NCBI GenBank assembly: GCA_020073705.1
Contig: JAIQES010000007.1
Span: 29,804-93,803, forward strand
Length of the DNA: 64,000 nt
Reading direction: 5' to 3'
Source of the DNA: Terriglobia bacterium
GTDB lineage: Bacteria > Acidobacteriota > Terriglobia > Acidiferrales > UBA7541
Part shown: positions 62,547 through 64,000 of the stretch, in pieces
How positions within the stretch are numbered: the first letter of the stretch is position 1
Layout: each line of letters opens with the position of its first letter
Position numbers and translations under genes: made by a program
Notes under the pieces: model-generated
Seen by the model: only the letters and a program-made list of their open reading frames with translations
What the model was told of the DNA's origin: nothing
The model's database searches: none

Positions 62547-63158
62547 ATGTTTCCTAGGTTGATTATTCTAGCGGCCCTCGTATCGGTTCTTTCGACGCCG
62601 GGACACAGTCAGGACTCGCAGTCCTTGGGTGATCTGGCTCGCCAGCTCCGCAGCCAAAAGAGCGCTGCGCAGCCTAAGAGAGTTATCACCAATGACGATC
62701 TTCCCTCCGCTTCGGCTGTCACGATTTTTGGACTCGAAGAGCCGGGTGATCCGGCAAGTTCAGCCAAGCCTGGCACGGAGAGTTCCGCCCTGGCATCTTT
62801 GGCCCGATGGGAATCGGTGGTGAAGAAAATAGATTCGATGGATCGCGCCACGCTGTTGAAAGTGGCGTTGCAGGGCGCCAATCCTGACTTCCCGGGCCAT
62901 GGCAACTGGGAGGACAGGTTGTTCACAGCGAAACAAACCTACGTATCCCAGGGACTGGACCTCATACAAAGAGCCAGGCAATTGCTGGAATCGGCACAGG
63001 CTCTGAAGAACGCTCAGGCCAAGCCAGATGACCCGCAAGTGAAGGATTTGGCCGAAAATCTCAAGGAACTGGTTCGAGAATCGGTTCGCTCCGATACGGC
63101 ATTTCAGGCCGTAATCTTGGAGGGCAGGGACCTCGCGCATCAACCGTCGGCACACTAG
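62547..63158 (+). CDS. Secreted hypothetical protein
   Basis: 203 residues. ATG 62547 with AGGAGG about 5 bases upstream and signal peptide MFPRLIILAALVSVLSTPGHS. The mature protein is helical (SLGDLARQLRSQK), with KRVITNDDLPSASAV, which I recall as a recurrent acidobacterial segment, and a C-terminal helix bundle (LIQRARQLLESAQALKNAQ, LAENLKELVRESVR). No enzyme motif. Possibly a cell-envelope structural protein. Confidence 0.78.
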   Translation: MFPRLIILAALVSVLSTPGHSQDSQSLGDLARQLRSQKSAAQPKRVITNDDLPSASAVTIFGLEEPGDPASSAKPGTESSALASLARWESVVKKIDSMDRATLLKVALQGANPDFPGHGNWEDRLFTAKQTYVSQGLDLIQRARQLLESAQALKNAQAKPDDPQVKDLAENLKELVRESVRSDTAFQAVILEGRDLAHQPSAH

Positions 63159-63316
63159 GGCTCTAATCGCGAACAAGGCAAGCCTGACGATCCTGGCAAC
63201 GCAGAGCTCAGAAATGTTTAACATACGGGATTGAATATCAGGCCAGCAGCTGCTCGGCCTGCGGGATCGCAGAATATACCTTGGCTTTGTGAAGATTGTT
63301 GAAGGTGGGGAGCGCG

Positions 63317-63520
63317 ATGGAAAAGCCGGCCATTAAATTGTTCAGTTGGAAGAAAGCCATCATGATAAACACACTTGGCATCGGAGCCGTTTCATACAGG
63401 ACTTACCAGTCTTATCAACAGAAGGGACACTTGGATTCGGTTGATTTAGGGGTCGCCGCCATCACGATCACGATCGTGTGTTGTATCGTGGCCTTCGTTG
63501 GTTGGTGGGCCAATAGATAG
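63317..63520 (+). CDS. Small membrane protein 1
   Basis: 67 residues from ATG 63317 (SD GGTGGGGAG). Contains helix about 14-27 (AIMINTLGIGAVSY) and a strong membrane helix about 45-64 (LGVAAITITIVCCIVAFVGWW). Function unknown. Nine bases separate it from the next small gene, so they are co-expressed. Confidence 0.68.
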   Translation: MEKPAIKLFSWKKAIMINTLGIGAVSYRTYQSYQQKGHLDSVDLGVAAITITIVCCIVAFVGWWANR

Positions 63521-63529
63521 GAGTGATTT

Positions 63530-63727
63530 ATGCACTTGAACTCAAGTGGCCTTATTCTGATCGCGAGTGGCATTTACGCACTTCTCGCATCGTTTCGTTT
63601 TGTTCGGCTGAGCAAGAATCCAGCGGCCAACGAGCTGTGGTTGCGGAAGTTTGGCCCCATGATGAAGGTAATTAGCCCGATCACAATTCTGTTCGGGCTT
63701 GGACAATTGTTTGGATTGTTCAAATGA
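63530..63727 (+). CDS. Small membrane protein 2
   Basis: 65 residues; ATG 63530 with AGGAG 5 bases upstream. Two hydrophobic segments (SGLILIASGIYALLASFRFV and MMKVISPITILFGLGQLFGL) separated by a charged loop (RLSKNPAANELWLRKFGP). Likely inner-membrane partner of the preceding small protein. No family recognised. Confidence 0.68.
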   Translation: MHLNSSGLILIASGIYALLASFRFVRLSKNPAANELWLRKFGPMMKVISPITILFGLGQLFGLFK

Positions 63728-63779
63728 CAAGTGGTTTCTCGTCCTGGGCCGCTGCTAATGTCTGAGAAGTTGGGTGGTC

Positions 63780-64000
63780 TCAATGGGTCATTGCAACACT
63801 GGCCTGGAGTCTACTCTCCGGAGTTTCAAAGCCCAACGTTTTTCTCGGGCGTTGATTTAATCGGAGCGCAACTTCATCGAGTTCGGATTGAGAATAGACG
63901 GACAGGTCGGTTCTCTTTGGGAAATATTGTCGCAGCAGCCCGTTGGTGTTTTCGTTCGAGCCGCGTTGCCAGGGACTCTGCGGGTCGCAGAAGTAGACTT
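63780..64000 (-). mobile_element. IS30-family transposase, C-terminal part (cut by window edge)
   Basis: The minus strand is open from the edge to a TGA at 63780-63782 and reads FCDPQSPWQRGSNENTNGLLR, QYFPKRTDLS, and LNQRPRKTLGFETP. The W-Q-R-G-x-N-E-N-x-N-G-L-L-R-Q-Y-F-P-K block is the DDE catalytic Glu region of IS30 transposases. It is near the intact C-terminus; whether the upstream part is complete lies outside the window. Confidence 0.92.

Noticed and set aside
1..64000. CRISPR arrays, rRNA genes, prophage
   Set aside because: No regularly spaced repeats, no rRNA-like segments and no phage structural or integrase genes were seen on either strand.

Overview
The window looks like a chromosomal segment of a free-living, Gram-negative, moderately GC-rich bacterium. 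An Acidobacteriota origin is my inference. It rests on the many small acidobacterial-type hypothetical proteins, SD-led TTG and GTG starts, an outer-membrane porin beside glnB/glnD, and the mix of heterotrophic carbon metabolism with large numbers of secreted proteins of unknown function. I see no phage, plasmid or CRISPR region. Mobile DNA is limited to a truncated IS30-type transposase at the right edge, a decayed IS256-like remnant (about 45.4-45.75 kb), and possible IS-end repeats near 41.9 kb.

Layout. 1-6 kb (minus): a carbohydrate module of glycogen phosphorylase, a truncated HAD-hydrolase remnant, acetate kinase and phosphoketolase (which runs off the left edge). 6-9.5 kb: mechanosensitive channel, a secreted alpha/beta hydrolase, an EAL-domain stub abutting tRNA-Cys. 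9.6-14.5 kb (minus): galT, a YraN-type protein, a class-III aminotransferase, cysS. 14.8-20.5 kb (plus): a periplasmic S1C protease framed by short direct repeats, tdh, and ilvB-ilvN with a Leu-rich leader ORF. 20.5-29.4 kb: ABC ATPase, CAP-domain protein, porin, glnB-glnD, a cold-shock gene and a run of very small genes. 29.5-33.2 kb: tRNA-Gly, nagZ divergent from a GHMP kinase, an outer-membrane protein. 34.9-38.8 kb: gap-pgk-tpiA-secG-tRNA-Leu, a glycolytic block closed by a strong terminator. 39-42 kb (minus): lipocalin-like protein and a sulfite dehydrogenase/cytochrome c pair. 42.3-48.6 kb: acyl-CoA genes (enoyl-CoA hydratase, CaiB-type transferase, a tiny coupled ORF, methylmalonyl-CoA epimerase, two-subunit CoA transferase) and an MFS importer, consistent with organic or aromatic acid breakdown. 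49.9-52.6 kb: siroheme sulfite/nitrite reductase and an OsmC protein. 52.6-63.7 kb: sugar aminotransferase, DCC protein, HD-GYP response regulator, secreted proteins, a VanZ-like protein, a TlpA-like thioredoxin and small membrane proteins.

Most notable observation: 5' of the siroheme reductase lies a complete, compact candidate attenuator. It has a sigma70-like promoter, an almost leaderless 25-codon ORF (50000-50077) whose product carries six cysteines (run CICCCC), and a terminator hairpin with a T tract just before the reductase SD. This predicts cysteine-sensing ribosome-mediated attenuation of sulfite reduction, analogous in logic to polycysteine uORFs known from mycobacteria but in a different phylum. 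A second, weaker leader-peptide candidate (Leu/Ile-rich, coupled by ATGA) precedes ilvB.
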